Positions 1 to 11,628 of a stretch of 64,000 nucleotides of DNA are shown here, piece by piece. A program made the position numbers and the translations under genes. The DNA lies in NCBI RefSeq assembly GCF_036373705.1, contig NC_089866.1:28909501-28973500 (forward strand), written 5' to 3'. How positions within the stretch are numbered: position 1 is the stretch's first letter; each line of letters begins with the position of its first letter. The notes beneath the pieces are model-generated. The model was not told where the DNA came from, did not search any database, and saw only the letters and a list, made by a program, of their open reading frames with translations. Source of the stretch: Amia ocellicauda. Taxonomy: Eukaryota > Chordata > Actinopteri > Amiiformes > Amiidae.

Positions 1-2500
1 TTTAACAGTATTCCTTTATAATAGCGTTTGAAATATTTATGAATGTTGGGAGAGAAACAGAAAAGGGCTCAATTATGAGTGCAAATGAGTGTTCTACACG
101 TGAATGGATTTGTGTCAAACATAGTGATTCTTAATTGTATTCGACAAAATTGATACAGTCGTGAACAAAGATTGAAGTGAATTTGTTCAAAATCTCCATT
201 TCAGCAGCTCCTCTAATCCATAAAGCATTGAAATGATGAACCTGTACATGATTTAATCAATAAAGACACGTATTTACACCTACCCATATTCGATTATTGA
301 TTAATGAATTAATATATTAACATGTTTCCTAATTCCTTGGGCCTGAAAGTCAGAGTCGAGAGTGCGCCGTTACCCAATGGGAGCTGTGAAATGCATGTTG
401 TAAAATGCTACGAGTGTTGGACGGGCAGTTTGTTTCACCATGTTAGGGTGAGGGGTGAGCGAGAGCGGGCTCTAGAGGGAGCCAGAGCGGTCTGGACTAG
501 GGTTGGCAATACTCGGGGTTTGCTGGCTCCGGCTCTGGAGTGGCCCCCACAGGTTCAGCTCCAGCTCCTGGCTAGTTCCGGCCAAACCAGGATGGGGTCA
601 TTGTATATAACATTATTGCTTTTATTTTAACTTGTGTTGCCGTGCAATATATTTGCATAGATGAAAGGACAAATCTCAATCAGACGAGATCTGCTTTTGA
701 AACTTCAGTGTCTTGTTTAGTCTCCTTGGAAACTTTGGTGTCAATGTCTGATGTACTAATAGCTGGTGTGAGAACTGATATTATTGTATAAATCCCAAAT
801 ACACGACAATACCCACGCAATGGCTTGGGGCCCCGAGGGGCTAAGGGGGCCCCTGATGCCTAGTAGCAGTGTTAGATTACAAGCTGAATAGTAACTTGCA
901 ACAATTTCCTTCTTTTCTCAGTGCGTAGCAAATTGACGGGATACTTTATGCTGCATTTGAGGATTGTTTTATAAGGAATAATGTACATTGCGGCTCCGAT
1001 CATGGTTAAAGCCATGGCAGTCATGTTTTGCTATTTCTGGCACAGAACCTACACACACATCATCACTGCAGTGACACGTCTGTAAAACTTGAAAACAACA
1101 ATAACAACACTGAAACGGATTCAGTTAAATATAGTTCTTTAAAATATGTATTTGAACCTAAAAAGTGTATTTCAAATGCTGCTTTTTAATTCGGGATTTT
1201 AAGTCGGAAACTTTACAACAATGAAACAATTTTGCAATGTATTTTTCACATCCGTCTTTTACATCCTTATTTCATTCAGTTTGTGATGTGTATTGATTAA
1301 TATGATTTAATAACATCTTTATTTTCTATTTGCGTAGTAGCTAGGTGTAGTGTTTGGTTGAACAATCATAATCAGAAGACTCCTATTTTTTCAGAATAGC
1401 GGAACAAAGCCCCCAGAAGTCCACGATTCTGTCACTGTTCTCCGCAACGCCGTTTTCATAGTGCCCTACACACCCCATCTGCACGGCTATCTACTTACAA
1501 ACGGTAATTTAATTCAGCCCCATGACACATTTGAGCCACCTAACTCCGCCAGCTTCAGTCAATGAAAGCCAGCAACATGAAAAAGTACTACAAGGTAAGA
1601 ACATGTATTTCGCTCTCCCATTTTCACTTTAGTTCGAGTTCACTGACGATACTCTAGCCCAGACTTGTAATGTCAGAGGACTGTGGCAGACACTGGTGAG
1701 TGTGCTGACGCTAAAATGGTCATGACAGGTAGAGGTGGAGGGGCCCCTGTGCAGAGCTTTGATTGGGGCTCCAAAATTGACAAGCCCGACCCCAAACAAT
1801 ACCTATGAAGTTTCACACTTTCTTCATTCAAGGAAACTGGACCGAACATGTGGGGGAGTTTCATGGAAGGGGCAGGGGAGAGAGTGGAGCAGCTCCAAAA
1901 CCCCAGCTCCGGCTCCAGAACTCCCATGAAGCCGAGCACTGCCAGCTCCAGCTCCTCAACGAATAAGACTGGAACGAGCTCAGGACCCAGGAGCCGGTGC
2001 ATTGGCCAGCATCCAATAAAGCCTAATGAAAGATATGTTGGGCATGTAGCCCTTTGTGTGGGAGAGTAGGCATTGAACGTACTCTTAATGTCACAAATCG
2101 TAGTGAGTGTAGGCTACAGAAATAAGCATGTCAATGCACTTTAATGGTTGCTTTCGCTGTCACCTCCGTTAATGCACTTCATATGGTACTTGATCTTGGT
2201 ACATGTAAGGCAAGTTAGATTGCGCTTATAAAGCAGCTCTGGCATCGCATATTATCATGAAACTCAAACAAGGAAGCAAGTTGTAAATGTTTCTGTTTTA
2301 GGGAATTTGGGGTAAACCTTACTGACAAAGGGAAGCCCCTATGAAGAGGCAAGGGGTGAAAAGAAGGTTCCACCGAGATTTGAACTCGGATCACTGGATT
2401 CAAAGTCCAAAGTGCTAACCATTACACCACGGAACCACTCTGTTTCACATTTCACGATGAGATCTCTAAACTATTCGTTTTTAAACCATGTCTGTAAATC
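1..2500 (+). repeat. Array unit 1, 2.5-kb type (two internal deletions)
   Basis: The unit begins at or before the window edge. It jumps at about 425 from the leader straight to the AGCTCC block, losing the tRNA-Glu-like and tRNA-Gln(CUG) parts. It jumps again at about 921, losing the 3.85-4.63 kb stretch of the reference unit. It keeps tRNA-Gln(UUG) at its end. The same architecture is seen only in the unit at 51933-54438. Confidence 0.85.
2365..2436 (-). tRNA. tRNA-Gln (anticodon TTG), copy 1
   Basis: The minus strand folds as a standard 72-nt cloverleaf: acceptor GGTTCCG pairs with TGGAACC (one G-U), anticodon loop CTTTGAA with TTG at 34-36, T loop TTCAAAT, discriminator T. The sequence is close to vertebrate tRNA-Gln. 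A TTTT run lies a few bases past the 3' end and would stop RNA polymerase III. It decodes CAA. Confidence 0.95.
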
Positions 2501-3122
2501 TTTAACAGTATTCCTTTATAATAGCGTTTGAAATATTTATGAATGTTGGGAAAGAAACAGAAAAGGGCTCAATTATGAGTGCAAATGAGTGTTCTACACG
2601 TGAATGGATTTGTGTCAAACATAGTGATTCTTAATTCTATTCGACAAAATTGATACAGTCGTGAACAAAGATTGAAGTGAATTTGTTCAAAATCTCCATT
2701 TCAGCAGCTCCTCTAATCCATAAAGCATTGAAATGATGAAGCTGTTCATGATTTAATCAATAAAGACACGTATTTACACCTATCCATATTCGATTATTGA
2801 TTAATGAATTAATATATTAACACGTTTCCTTTTTCCTTGGGCCTGAAAGTCAGAGTCGAGAGTGCGCCGTTACCCAATGGGAGCTGTGAAATGCATGTTG
2901 TAAAATGCTACGAGTGTTGGACGGGTTCGCTGTATATAGACTCGGTGTTGTGTCATAAATGAGATCATTAGAATGGACTTTGTCAAAACCAAGAGGAAAA
3001 CAAAACAGGTGTAGTATTTGGAGTTGAATCACATGGCTGAAAAATATCCCATTTGTTGGTATGGGACGAATGAATTGCATGTTTGTGTGCTCAAGGATGG
3101 CAGTGCTGTTGTTTTTGTTGCA

Positions 3123-3194
3123 TTCCCTAACCGGGAATTCGGACCCATGTCGTGGCAATGCGAGTGCCGAATCCTAACCACTAGACCACTAGAA
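3123..3194 (-). pseudogene. tRNA-Glu-derived relic, anticodon now CGC, copy 1
   Basis: The 72 bases keep the 5' half of vertebrate tRNA-Glu almost exactly (GGTCTAGTGGTTAGGATTCGG, box A intact when split as GGTCTAGTGG and TTAGGATTCGG) and end in AGGGAA. The acceptor stem has two clear mismatches and several G-U pairs, the T stem is broken, and box B reads GGTCCGAATTCC with an extra base. The anticodon position reads CGC instead of CTC. No T-run terminator follows. It is probably a pseudogene. The same structure holds for the other fourteen copies. Confidence 0.85.
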
Positions 3195-3318
3195 CGTGCC
3201 TATACCCTGTCCTGGAGACCACAATACAATCCTTGAATTTCTCAGGGTGTTCATTTGCTGTGGGCACAGTGCTTCTGGTGCTGAAATAACACTGACCAGG
3301 GGAAAATTGCATAAGATT

Positions 3319-3364
3319 AGGTTCCACCGAGATTTGAACTCGGATCGCTGGCATCAGAGTCCAG
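3319..3364 (-). pseudogene. Truncated tRNA-Gln (CTG), copy 1
   Basis: Holds only the 3' part of the gene: acceptor 3' strand, T arm and anticodon arm. A deletion of about 107 bp, bounded by a shared CAG, removed the 5' half including box A. The anticodon arm has two further changes (ggcatcag for ggattcag on the + strand). It cannot make a tRNA. The other eleven copies share this structure. Confidence 0.92.
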
Positions 3365-3384
3365 TTTCTTTCACCATGTTAGGG

Positions 3385-3535
3385 TGAGGGGTGAGCGAGA
3401 GCGGGCTCTAGAGGGAGCCAGAGCGGTCTGGACTAGGGTTGGCAATACTCGGGGTTTGCTGGCTTCGGCTCTTGAGTGGCCCCCACAGGTTCAGCTCCAG
3501 CTCCTGGCTAGTTCCGGCCAAACCAGGATGGGGTC
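3385..3535 (+). repeat. GC-rich AGCTCC block I (representative copy)
   Basis: This GC-rich stretch inside an AT-rich unit contains ggctctagagggagcc (imperfect palindrome), ctccggctc-like words and the 14-mer cagctccagctcct. It recurs in every unit that keeps this part of the monomer. The same 14-mer occurs in block II. The origin is unknown; it could be a fragment of an older transposon. Confidence 0.6.
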
Positions 3536-3919
3536 ATTGTATATAACATTATTGCTTTTATTTTAACTTGTGTTGCCTTGCAATATATTTGCATAGATGA
3601 AAGGACACATCTCAATCAAACGAGATCTGCTTTTGAAGCTTCAGTGTCTTGTTTAGTCTCCTTGGAAACTTTGGTGTCAATGTCTGATGTACTAATAGCT
3701 GGTGTGAGAACTGATATTATTGTATAACTCCCAAATACACGACAATACCCACGCAATGGCTTGGGGCCCCGAGGGGCTAAGGGGGCCCCTGGTGCCTAGT
3801 AGCAGTGTTAGATTACAAGCTGAATTGTAACTTGCAACAATTTCCTTCTTTTCTCAGTTCAAAACTCATGTTTTGTTAGTACCACCTTTTATTTGTAATG
3901 TAGTGCTTGTGACAGCTCT

Positions 3920-3995
3920 CTGTTTAGTGATAGGGTAAAGTCTCTACACTGCGATGCGGGAGACCTGGTTATAGAATCCTGCTGTGGCAATACAA
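3920..3995 (+). other. Weak tRNA-like motif in the spacer (representative copy)
   Basis: A box A-like word (tagtgatagggtaaag) is followed about 40 bases later by a box B-like word (ggttatagaatcc, two bases longer than GGTTCGAATCC). The layout resembles the head of a tRNA-derived SINE, but I could not fold a cloverleaf. It is present in every unit that keeps the spacer. Confidence 0.3.
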
Positions 3996-5589
3996 TGAAT
4001 CGTGTGGTGAGAAAAATAAGAGTATTTTACGGCTGAATCCTCATAGCCTAATAAACCCGAAAATACATTAGGGCATTTTTTCACACCAGTGTGTGCTATT
4101 TGTGTTGCAGTATTTAGTATTGTTATGCTAAGAAGTGTGTTTGTATTCAAAGCTCTGAAGTCACACGAATACGACGAAAGTCTGAGCATTGACTCAATGG
4201 TCAGATTCCTTGCAGAACGACAAAAGTCTGCACGACGTGAACCGCAGCCCATGGAAACAAGCCGACAGAGTGATGCCTGCCAGTTGTACAGTTTCTACAG
4301 GAAGCCTGATTAGGTACAACCATGTAGCAGGTGTTATCGATACAACGGGCTGATGTTAAAGAGTTGAAAAGGCTACAAGTGTAGTGGGTAACTGTAGGAT
4401 TTTGGAATCGGTCTAGGACATTGAGAAGTCTTCAATCGAAAGCAAACGAGACATTAAGTGACCAGGTTTAGTTGATGTAGCTACTGAATTCAGTACGCAC
4501 TGTATCTGTTGTGTGCTATTTATTGGAGCTCTATTGATTTTTACCGCAGCTTAAGTAGTGATTTTCAACAGAAAACTTGTTGATGACAATCTTTTGTCAG
4601 TGACCTTATTGTTCGTGATCAACAGCTCCTGATGAAAAGTGCGTAGCAAATTGACGGGATACTTTATGCTGCATTTGAGGATTGTTTTATAAGGAATAAT
4701 GTACTATGCGACTCCGATCATGGTTAAAGCCATGGCAGTCATGTTTTGCTATTTCTGGCACAGAACCTACACACACATCATCACTGCAGTGACACGTCTG
4801 TAAAACTTGAAAACAACAATAACAACACTGAAACGGATTCAGTTAAATATAGTTCTTTAATATATGTATTTGAACCTAAAAAGTGTATTTCAAATGCTGC
4901 TTTTTAAGTCGGGATTTTAAGTCGGAAACTTTACAACAATGAAACAATTTTGCAATGTATTTTTCACATCCGTCTTTTACATCCTTATTTCATTCAGTTT
5001 GTGATGTGTATTGATTAATATGATTTAATAACATCTTTATTTTCTATTTGCGTTGCAGCTAGGTGTAGTGTTTGGTTGAACAATCATAATCAGAAGACTC
5101 CTAGTTTTTCAGAATAGCGGAACAAAGCCCCCAGAAGTCTGCGATTCTGTCACTGTTCTCCGCAACGGCGTTTTCATAGTGCCCTACACACCCCATCTGC
5201 ACGGCTATCTACTTACAAACGGTAATTCAATTCAGCCCCATGACACATTTGAGCCACCTAACTCCGCCAGCTTCAGTCATTGAAAGCCAGCAACATGAAA
5301 AAGTACTACAAGGTAAGAACATGTATTTCGCTCTCCCATTTTCACTTTAGTTCGAGTTCACTGACGATACTCTAGCCCAGACTTGTAATGTCAGAGGACT
5401 GTGGCAGACACTGGTGAGTGTGCTGACGCTAAAATGGTCATGACAGGTAGAGGTGGAGGGGCCCCTGTACTGAGCTTTGATTGGGGCTCCAAAATTGACA
5501 AGCCCGACCCCAAACAATACCTATGAAGTTTCACACTTTCTTCATTCAAGGAAACTGGACCGAACATGTGGGGGAGTTTCATGGAAGGG

Positions 5590-5720
5590 GCAGGGGAGAG
5601 AGTGGAGCAGCTCCAAAACCCCAGCTCCGGCTCCAGAACTCCCATGAAGCCGAGCACTACCAGCTCCAGCTCCTCAACGAATAAGACTGGAACGAGCTCA
5701 GGACCCAGGAGCCGGTGCAT
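5590..5720 (+). repeat. GC-rich AGCTCC block II (representative copy)
   Basis: Second low-complexity AGCTCC/GGCTCC-rich stretch, about 2.1 kb after block I in the full monomer and in the same orientation. The ORFs over it on both strands encode only Ser/Pro/Gly/Leu-rich low-complexity peptides. Confidence 0.6.
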
Positions 5721-6081
5721 TGGCCAGCATCCAATAAAGCCTAATTAAAGATATGTTGGGCATGTAGCCCTTTGTGTGGGAGAGTAGGCATTGAACGTAC
5801 TCTTAATGTCACAAATCGTAGTGAGTGTAGGCTACAGAAATAAGCATGTCAATGCACTTTAATGGTTGCTTTCGCTGTCACCTCCGTAAATGCACTTCAT
5901 ATGGTACTTGATCTTGGTACATGTAAGGCAAGTTAGATTGCGCTTAGAAAGCAGCTCTGGTACGCATATTATCATGAAACTCAAACAAGGAAGCAAGTTG
6001 TGAATGTTTCTGTTTTAGGGAATTTGGGGTAAACCTTACTGACAGCGGGAAGCCCATATGAAGAGGCAACGGGTGAAAAGA

Positions 6082-6153
6082 TGGTTCCACCGAGATTTGA
6101 ACTCGGATCACTGGATTCAAAGTCCAAAGTGCTAACCATTACACCACGGAACC
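6082..6153 (-). tRNA. tRNA-Gln (TTG), copy 2
   Basis: Same cloverleaf as copy 1. The base at the discriminator position is A instead of T (gatggttcc on the + strand), which could alter charging or 3' processing. The TTTT terminator is kept. Confidence 0.93.
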
Positions 6154-6839
6154 ATTCTGTTTCACAATTCACGATGAGATCTCTCAACAATTCGTTTTTA
6201 AACCATGTCTGTAAAATTTAAACGGAATTCCCTTATAATAGCGTTTGAAATATTTATGAATGTTGGGAAAGAAACAGAAAAGGGCTCAATTATGAGTGCA
6301 AATGAGTGTTCTACACGTGAATGGATTTGTGTCAAACATAGTGATTCTTAATTCTATTCGACAAAATTGATACAGTCGTGAACAAAGATTGAAGTGAATT
6401 TGTTCAAAATCTCAATTTCAGCAGCTCCTCTAATCCATAAAGCATTGAAATGATGAAGCTGTTCATGATTTAATCAATAAAGACACGTATTTACACCAAA
6501 CCATATTCGATTATTGATTAATGAATTAATATATTAACACGTTTCCTTTTTCCTTGGGCCTGAAAGTCAGAGTCGAGAGTGCGCCGTTACCCAATGGGAG
6601 CTGTGAAATGCATGTTGTAAAATGCTACGAGTGTTGGACGGGTTCGCTGTATATAGACTCGGTGTTGTGTCATAAATGAGATCATTAGAATGGACTTTGT
6701 CAATACCAAGAGGAAAACAAAACAGGTGTAGTATTTGGAGTTGAATCACATGGCTGAAAAATATCCCATTTGTTGGTATGGGACGAATGAATTGCATGTT
6801 TGTGTGCTCAAGGATGGCAGTGCTGTTGTTTTTGTTGCA

Positions 6840-6911
6840 TTCCCTAACCGGGAATTCGGACCCATGTCGTGGCAATGCGAGTGCCGAATCCTAACCACTA
6901 GACCACTAGAA
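6840..6911 (-). pseudogene. tRNA-Glu-derived relic, copy 2
   Basis: Same sequence class as copy 1 (CGGGAATTC form). Confidence 0.84.
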
Positions 6912-7035
6912 CGTGCCTATACCCTGTCCTGGAGACCACAATACAATCCTTGAATTTCTCAGGGTGTTCATTTGCTGTGGGCACAGTGCTTCTGGTGCTG
7001 AAATAACACTGACCAGGGGAAAATTGCATAAGATT

Positions 7036-7081
7036 AGGTTCCACCGAGATTTGAACTCGGATCGCTGGCATCAGAGTCCAG
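7036..7081 (-). pseudogene. Truncated tRNA-Gln (CTG), copy 2
   Basis: Same truncation as copy 1, joined to tttctttcacc. Confidence 0.9.
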
Positions 7082-9061
7082 TTTCTTTCACCATGTTAGG
7101 GTGAGGGGTGAGCGAGAGCGGGCTCTAGAGGGAGCCAGAGCGGTCTGGACTAGGGTTGGCAATACTCGGGGTTTGCTGGCTCCGGCTCTGGAGTGGCCCC
7201 CACAGGTTCAGCTCCAGCTCCTGGCTAGTTCCGGCCAAACCAGGATGGGGTCATTGTATATAACATTATTGCTTTTATTTTAACTTGTGTTGCCTTGCAA
7301 TATATTTGCATAGATGAAAGGACACATCTCAATCAGACGAGATCTGCTTTTGAAGCTTCAGTGTCTTGTTTAGTCTCCTTGGAAACTTTGGTGTCAATGT
7401 CTGATGTACTAATAGCTGGTGTGAGAACTGATATTATTGCATAACTCCCAAATACACGACAATACCCACGCAATGGCTTGGGGCCCCGAGGGGCTAAGGG
7501 GCCCCTGATGCCTAGTAGCAGTGTTAGATTACAAGCTGAATTGTAACTTGCAACAATTTCCTTCTTTTCTCAGTTCAAAACTCATGTTTTGTTAGTACCA
7601 CCTTTTATTTGTAATGTAGTGCTTGTGACAGCTCTCTGTTTAGTGATAGGGTAAAGTCTCTACACTGCGATGCGGGAGACCTGGTTATAGAATCCTGCTG
7701 TGGCAATACAATGAATCGTGTGGTGAGAAAAATAAGAGTATTTTACGGCTGAATCCTCATAGCCTAATAAACCCGAAAATACATTAGGGCATTTTTTCAC
7801 ACCAGTGTGTGCTATTTGTGTTGCAGTATTTAGTATTGTTATGCTAAGACGTGTGTTTGTATTCAAAGCTCTGAAGTCACACGAATACGACGAAAGTCTG
7901 AGCATTGACTCAATGGTCAGATTCCTTGCAGAACGACAAAAGTCTGCACGACGTGAACCGCAGCCCATGGAAACAAGCCGACAGAGTGATGCCTGCCAGT
8001 TGTACAGTTTCTACTGGAAGCCTGATTAGGTACAACCATGTAGCAGGTGTTATCGATACAACGGGCTGACGTTAAAGAGTTGAAAAGGCTACAAGTGTAG
8101 TGGGTAACTGTAGGATTTTGGAATCGGTGTAGGACATTGAGAAGTCTTCAATCGAAATAAAACGAGACATTAAGTGACCAGGTTTAGTTGATGTAGCTAC
8201 TGAATTCAGTACGCACTGTATCTGTTGTGTGCTATTTATTGGAGCTCTATTGATTTTTACCGCAGCTTAAGTAGTGATTTCCAACAGAAAACTTGTTGAT
8301 GACAATCTTTTGTCAGTGACCTTATTGTTCGTGATCAACAGCTCCTGATGAAAAGTGCGTAGCAAATTGACGGGATACTTTATGCTGCATTTGAGGATTG
8401 TTTTATAAGGAATAATGTACATTGCGGCTCCGATCATGGTTAAAGCCATGGCAGTCATGTTTTGCTATTTCTGGCACAAAACCTACACACACATCATCAC
8501 TGCAGTGACACGTCTGTAAAACTTGAAAACAACAATAACAACACTGAAACGGATTCAGTTAAATATAGTGCTTTAAAATATGTATTTGAAACTAAAAAGT
8601 GTATTTCAAATGCTGCTTTTTAAGTCGGGATTTTAAGTCGGAAACTTTACAACAATGAAACAATTTTGCAATGTATTTTTCACATCCGTCTTTTACATCC
8701 TTATTTCATTCAGTTTGTGATGTGTATTGATTAATATGATTTAATAACATCTTTATTTTCTATTTGCGTTGTAGCTAGGTGTAGTGTTTGGTTGAACAAT
8801 CATAATCAGAAGACTCCTAGTTTTTCAGAATGCATGTTGTAAAATGCTACGAGTGTTGGACGGGTTCGCTGTATATAGACTCGGTGTTGTGTCATAAATG
8901 AGATCATTAGAATGGACTTTGTCAAAACCAAGAGGAAAACAAAACAGGTGTAGTATTTGGAGTTGAATCACATGGCTGAAAAATATCCCATTTGTTGGTA
9001 TGGGACGAATGAATTGCATGTTTGTGTGCTCAAGGATGGCAGTGCTGTTGTTTTTGTTGCA

Positions 9062-9133
9062 TTCCCTAACCGGGAATTCGGACCCATGTCGTGGCAATGC
9101 GAGTGCCGAATCCTAACCACTAGACCACTAGAA
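9062..9133 (-). pseudogene. tRNA-Glu-derived relic, copy 3
   Basis: CGGGAATTC form; flank reads agaaggtgcctag instead of agaacgtgcctat. Confidence 0.84.
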
Positions 9134-9257
9134 GGTGCCTAGACCCTGTCCTGGAGACCACAATACAATCCTTGAATTTCTCAGGGTGTTCATTTGCTGT
9201 GGGCACAGTGCTTCTGGTGCTGAAATAACATTGACCAGGGGAAAATTGCATAAGATT

Positions 9258-9329
9258 AGGTTCCACCGAGATTTGAACTCGGATCGCTGGATTCAGAGTC
9301 CAGAGTGCTAACCATTACACCATGGAACC
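9258..9329 (-). tRNA. tRNA-Gln (anticodon CTG), copy 1
   Basis: Complete cloverleaf: acceptor GGTTCCA/TGGAACC fully paired, anticodon stem CTGGA/TCCAG fully paired, loop CTCTGAA, T loop TTCAAAT, discriminator T. It looks the same as the standard vertebrate tRNA-Gln(CUG). The first TTTT lies about 16 bases past the 3' end, further than for the TTG genes. It decodes CAG. Confidence 0.95.
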
Positions 9330-11386
9330 TGCACAGAAAAATCCAGAGCAACTGATTAGTCAAGGGGAGGTGGACAAGGTCTGGGTGTCCTGATCTCACT
9401 GGGCAGTTTGTTTCACCATGTTAGGGTGAGGGGTGAGCGAGAGCGGGCTCTAGAGGAAGCCAGAGCGGTCAGGACTAGGGTTGGCAATACTCGGGGTTTG
9501 CTGGCTCCGGCTCTGGAGTGGCCCCCACAGGTTCAGCTCCAGCTCCTGGCTAGTTCCGGCCAAACCAGGATGGGGTCATTGTATATAACATTATTGCTTT
9601 TATTTTAACTTGTGTTGCCTTGCAATATATTTGCATAGATGAAAGGACACATCTCAATCAGACGAGATCTGCTTTTGAAGCTTCAGTGTCTTGTTTAGTC
9701 TCCTTGGAAACTTTGGTGTCAATGTCTGATGTACTAATAGCTGGTGTGAGAACTGATATTATTGCATAACTCCCAAATACACGACAATACCCACGCAATG
9801 GCTTGGGGCCCCGAGGGGCTAAGGGGCCCCTGATGCCTAGTAGCAGTGTTAGATTACAAGCTGAATTGTAACTTGCAACAATTTCCTTCTTTTCTCAGTT
9901 CAAAACTCATGTTTTGTTAGTACCACCTTTTATTTGTAATGTAGTGCTTGTGACAGCTCTCTGTTTAGTGATAGGGTAAAGTCTCTACACTGCGATGCGG
10001 GAGACCTGGTTATAGAATCCTGCTGTGGCAATACAATGAATCGTGTGGTGAGTAAAATAAGAGTATTTTACGGCTGAATCCTCATAGCCTAATAAACCCG
10101 AAAATACATTAGGGCATTTTTTCACACCAGTGTGTGCTATTTGTGTTGCAGTATTTAGTATTGTTATGCTAAGACGTGTGTTTGTATTCAAAGCTCTGAA
10201 GTCACACGAATACGACGAAAGTCTGAGCATTGACTCAATGGTCAGATTCCTTGCAGAACGACAAAAGTCTGCACGACGTGAACCGCAGCCCATGGAAACA
10301 AGCCGACAGAGTGATGCCTGCCAGTTGTACAGTTTCTACAGGAAGCCTGATTAGGTACAACCATGTAGCAGGTGTTATCGATACAACGGGCTGACGTTAA
10401 AGAGTTGAAAAGGCTACAAGTGTAGTGGGTAACTGTAGGATTTTGGAATCGGTGTAGGACATTGAGAAGTCTTCAATCGAAATAAAACGAGACATTAAGT
10501 GACCAGGTTTAGTTGATGTAGCTACTGAATTCAGTACGCACTGTATCTGTTGTGTGCTATTTATTGGAGCTCTATTGATTTTTACCGCAGCTTAAGTAGT
10601 GATTTCCAACAGAAAACTTGTTGATGACAATCTTTTGTCAGTGACCTTATTGTTCGTGATCAACAGCTCCTGATGAAAAGTGTGTAGCAAATTGACGGGA
10701 TACTTTATGCTGCATTTGAGGATTGTTTTATAAGGAATAATGTACATTGCGGCTCCGATCATGGTTAAAGCCATGGCAGTCATGTTTTGCTATTTCTGGC
10801 ACAAAACCTACACACACATCATCACTGCAGTGACACGTCTGTAAAACTTGAAAACAACAATAACAACACTGAAACGGATTCAGTTAAATATAGTGCTTTA
10901 AAATATGTATTTGAAACTAAAAAGTGTATTTCAAATGCTGCTTTTTAAGTCGGGATTTTAAGTCGGAAACTTTACAACAATGAAACAATTTTGCAATGTA
11001 TTTTTCACATCCGTCTTTTACATCCTTATTTCATTCAGTTTGTGATGTGTATTGATTAATATGATTTAATAACATCTTTATTTTCTATTTGCGTTGTAGC
11101 TAGGTGTAGTGTTTGGTTGAACAATCATAATCAGAAGACTCCTAGTTTTTCAGAATGCATGTTGTAAAATGCTACGAGTGTTGGACGGGTTCGCTGTATA
11201 TAGACTCGGTGTTGTGTCATAAATGAGATCATTAGAATGGACTTTGTCAAAACCAAGAGGAAAACAAAACAGGTGTAGTATTTGGAGTTGAATCACATGG
11301 CTGAAAAATATCCCATTTGTTGGTATGGGACGAATGAATTGCATGTTTGTGTGCTCAAGGATGGCAGTGCTGTTGTTTTTGTTGCA

Positions 11387-11458
11387 TTCCCTAACCGGGA
11401 ATTCGGACCCATGTCGTGGCAATGCGAGTGCCGAATCCTAACCACTAGACCACTAGAA
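11387..11458 (-). pseudogene. tRNA-Glu-derived relic, copy 4
   Basis: As copy 3, 2325 bp on. Confidence 0.84.
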
Positions 11459-11582
11459 GGTGCCTAGACCCTGTCCTGGAGACCACAATACAATCCTTGA
11501 ATTTCTCAGGGTGTTCATTTGCTGTGGGCACAGTGCTTCTGGTGCTGAAATAACATTGACCAGGGGAAAATTGCATAAGATT

Positions 11583-11628
11583 AGGTTCCACCGAGATTTG
11601 AACTCGGATCGCTGGCATCAGAGTCCAG
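11583..11628 (-). pseudogene. Truncated tRNA-Gln (CTG), copy 3
   Basis: Same truncation, but joined to tttgtttcacc, the flank form seen beside the intact gene. This may be the older form of the deletion. Confidence 0.9.

Larger units (their letters stand above)
2501..6217 (+). repeat. Array unit 2, full 3717-bp monomer (reference)
   Basis: This is used here as the reference unit. It holds: AT-rich leader 2501-2840; tRNA-Glu-like relic 3123-3194; truncated tRNA-Gln(CUG) 3319-3364; GC-rich AGCTCC block about 3385-3530; AT-rich spacer ending in a GGGGCCCC-rich knot about 3764-3788; weak tRNA-like motif about 3920-3995; anonymous spacer 4000-5110; CpG-containing stretch 5113-5320; second AGCTCC block about 5590-5720; and tRNA-Gln(UUG) 6082-6153. 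No convincing protein gene is present in the spacers. Confidence 0.9.
6218..8830 (+). repeat. Array unit 3, 2613-bp type without the tRNA-Gln(UUG) end
   Basis: The unit matches the full monomer up to the cagaa at 8826-8830, then joins directly to the tgcatgttgt upstream of the tRNA-Glu-like relic. The second AGCTCC block, tRNA-Gln(UUG) and leader are therefore missing. It is duplicated as 19961-22573, offset 13743. Confidence 0.85.
8831..11155 (+). repeat. Array unit 4, 2325-bp type with intact tRNA-Gln(CUG)
   Basis: Both ends are the same cagaa/tgcatg junction. The unit carries the tRNA-Glu-like relic, an intact tRNA-Gln(CUG) with about 85 bp of downstream flank absent from full monomers, the first AGCTCC block and the spacer. 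It is duplicated at 22574-24898. Confidence 0.85.

Noticed and set aside
2850-3236. ORFs of 102 and 72 codons around the tRNA-Glu-like relic
   Set aside because: They run through a tRNA-derived sequence on both strands; this is a coding shadow of a non-coding repeat.
3944-4313. Overlapping ORFs of 102 codons (minus) and 74 codons (plus) in every spacer copy
   Set aside because: Both strands are open over the same short stretch, neither product is recognisable, copies vary at amino-acid-changing sites, and many units truncate the stretch. Repeat homogenisation explains the conservation.
5391-5748. 109-codon minus-strand ORF and 60-73-codon plus-strand ORF over AGCTCC block II
   Set aside because: The products are low-complexity and follow from the AGCTCC-rich composition. 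There is no domain or plausible start context.
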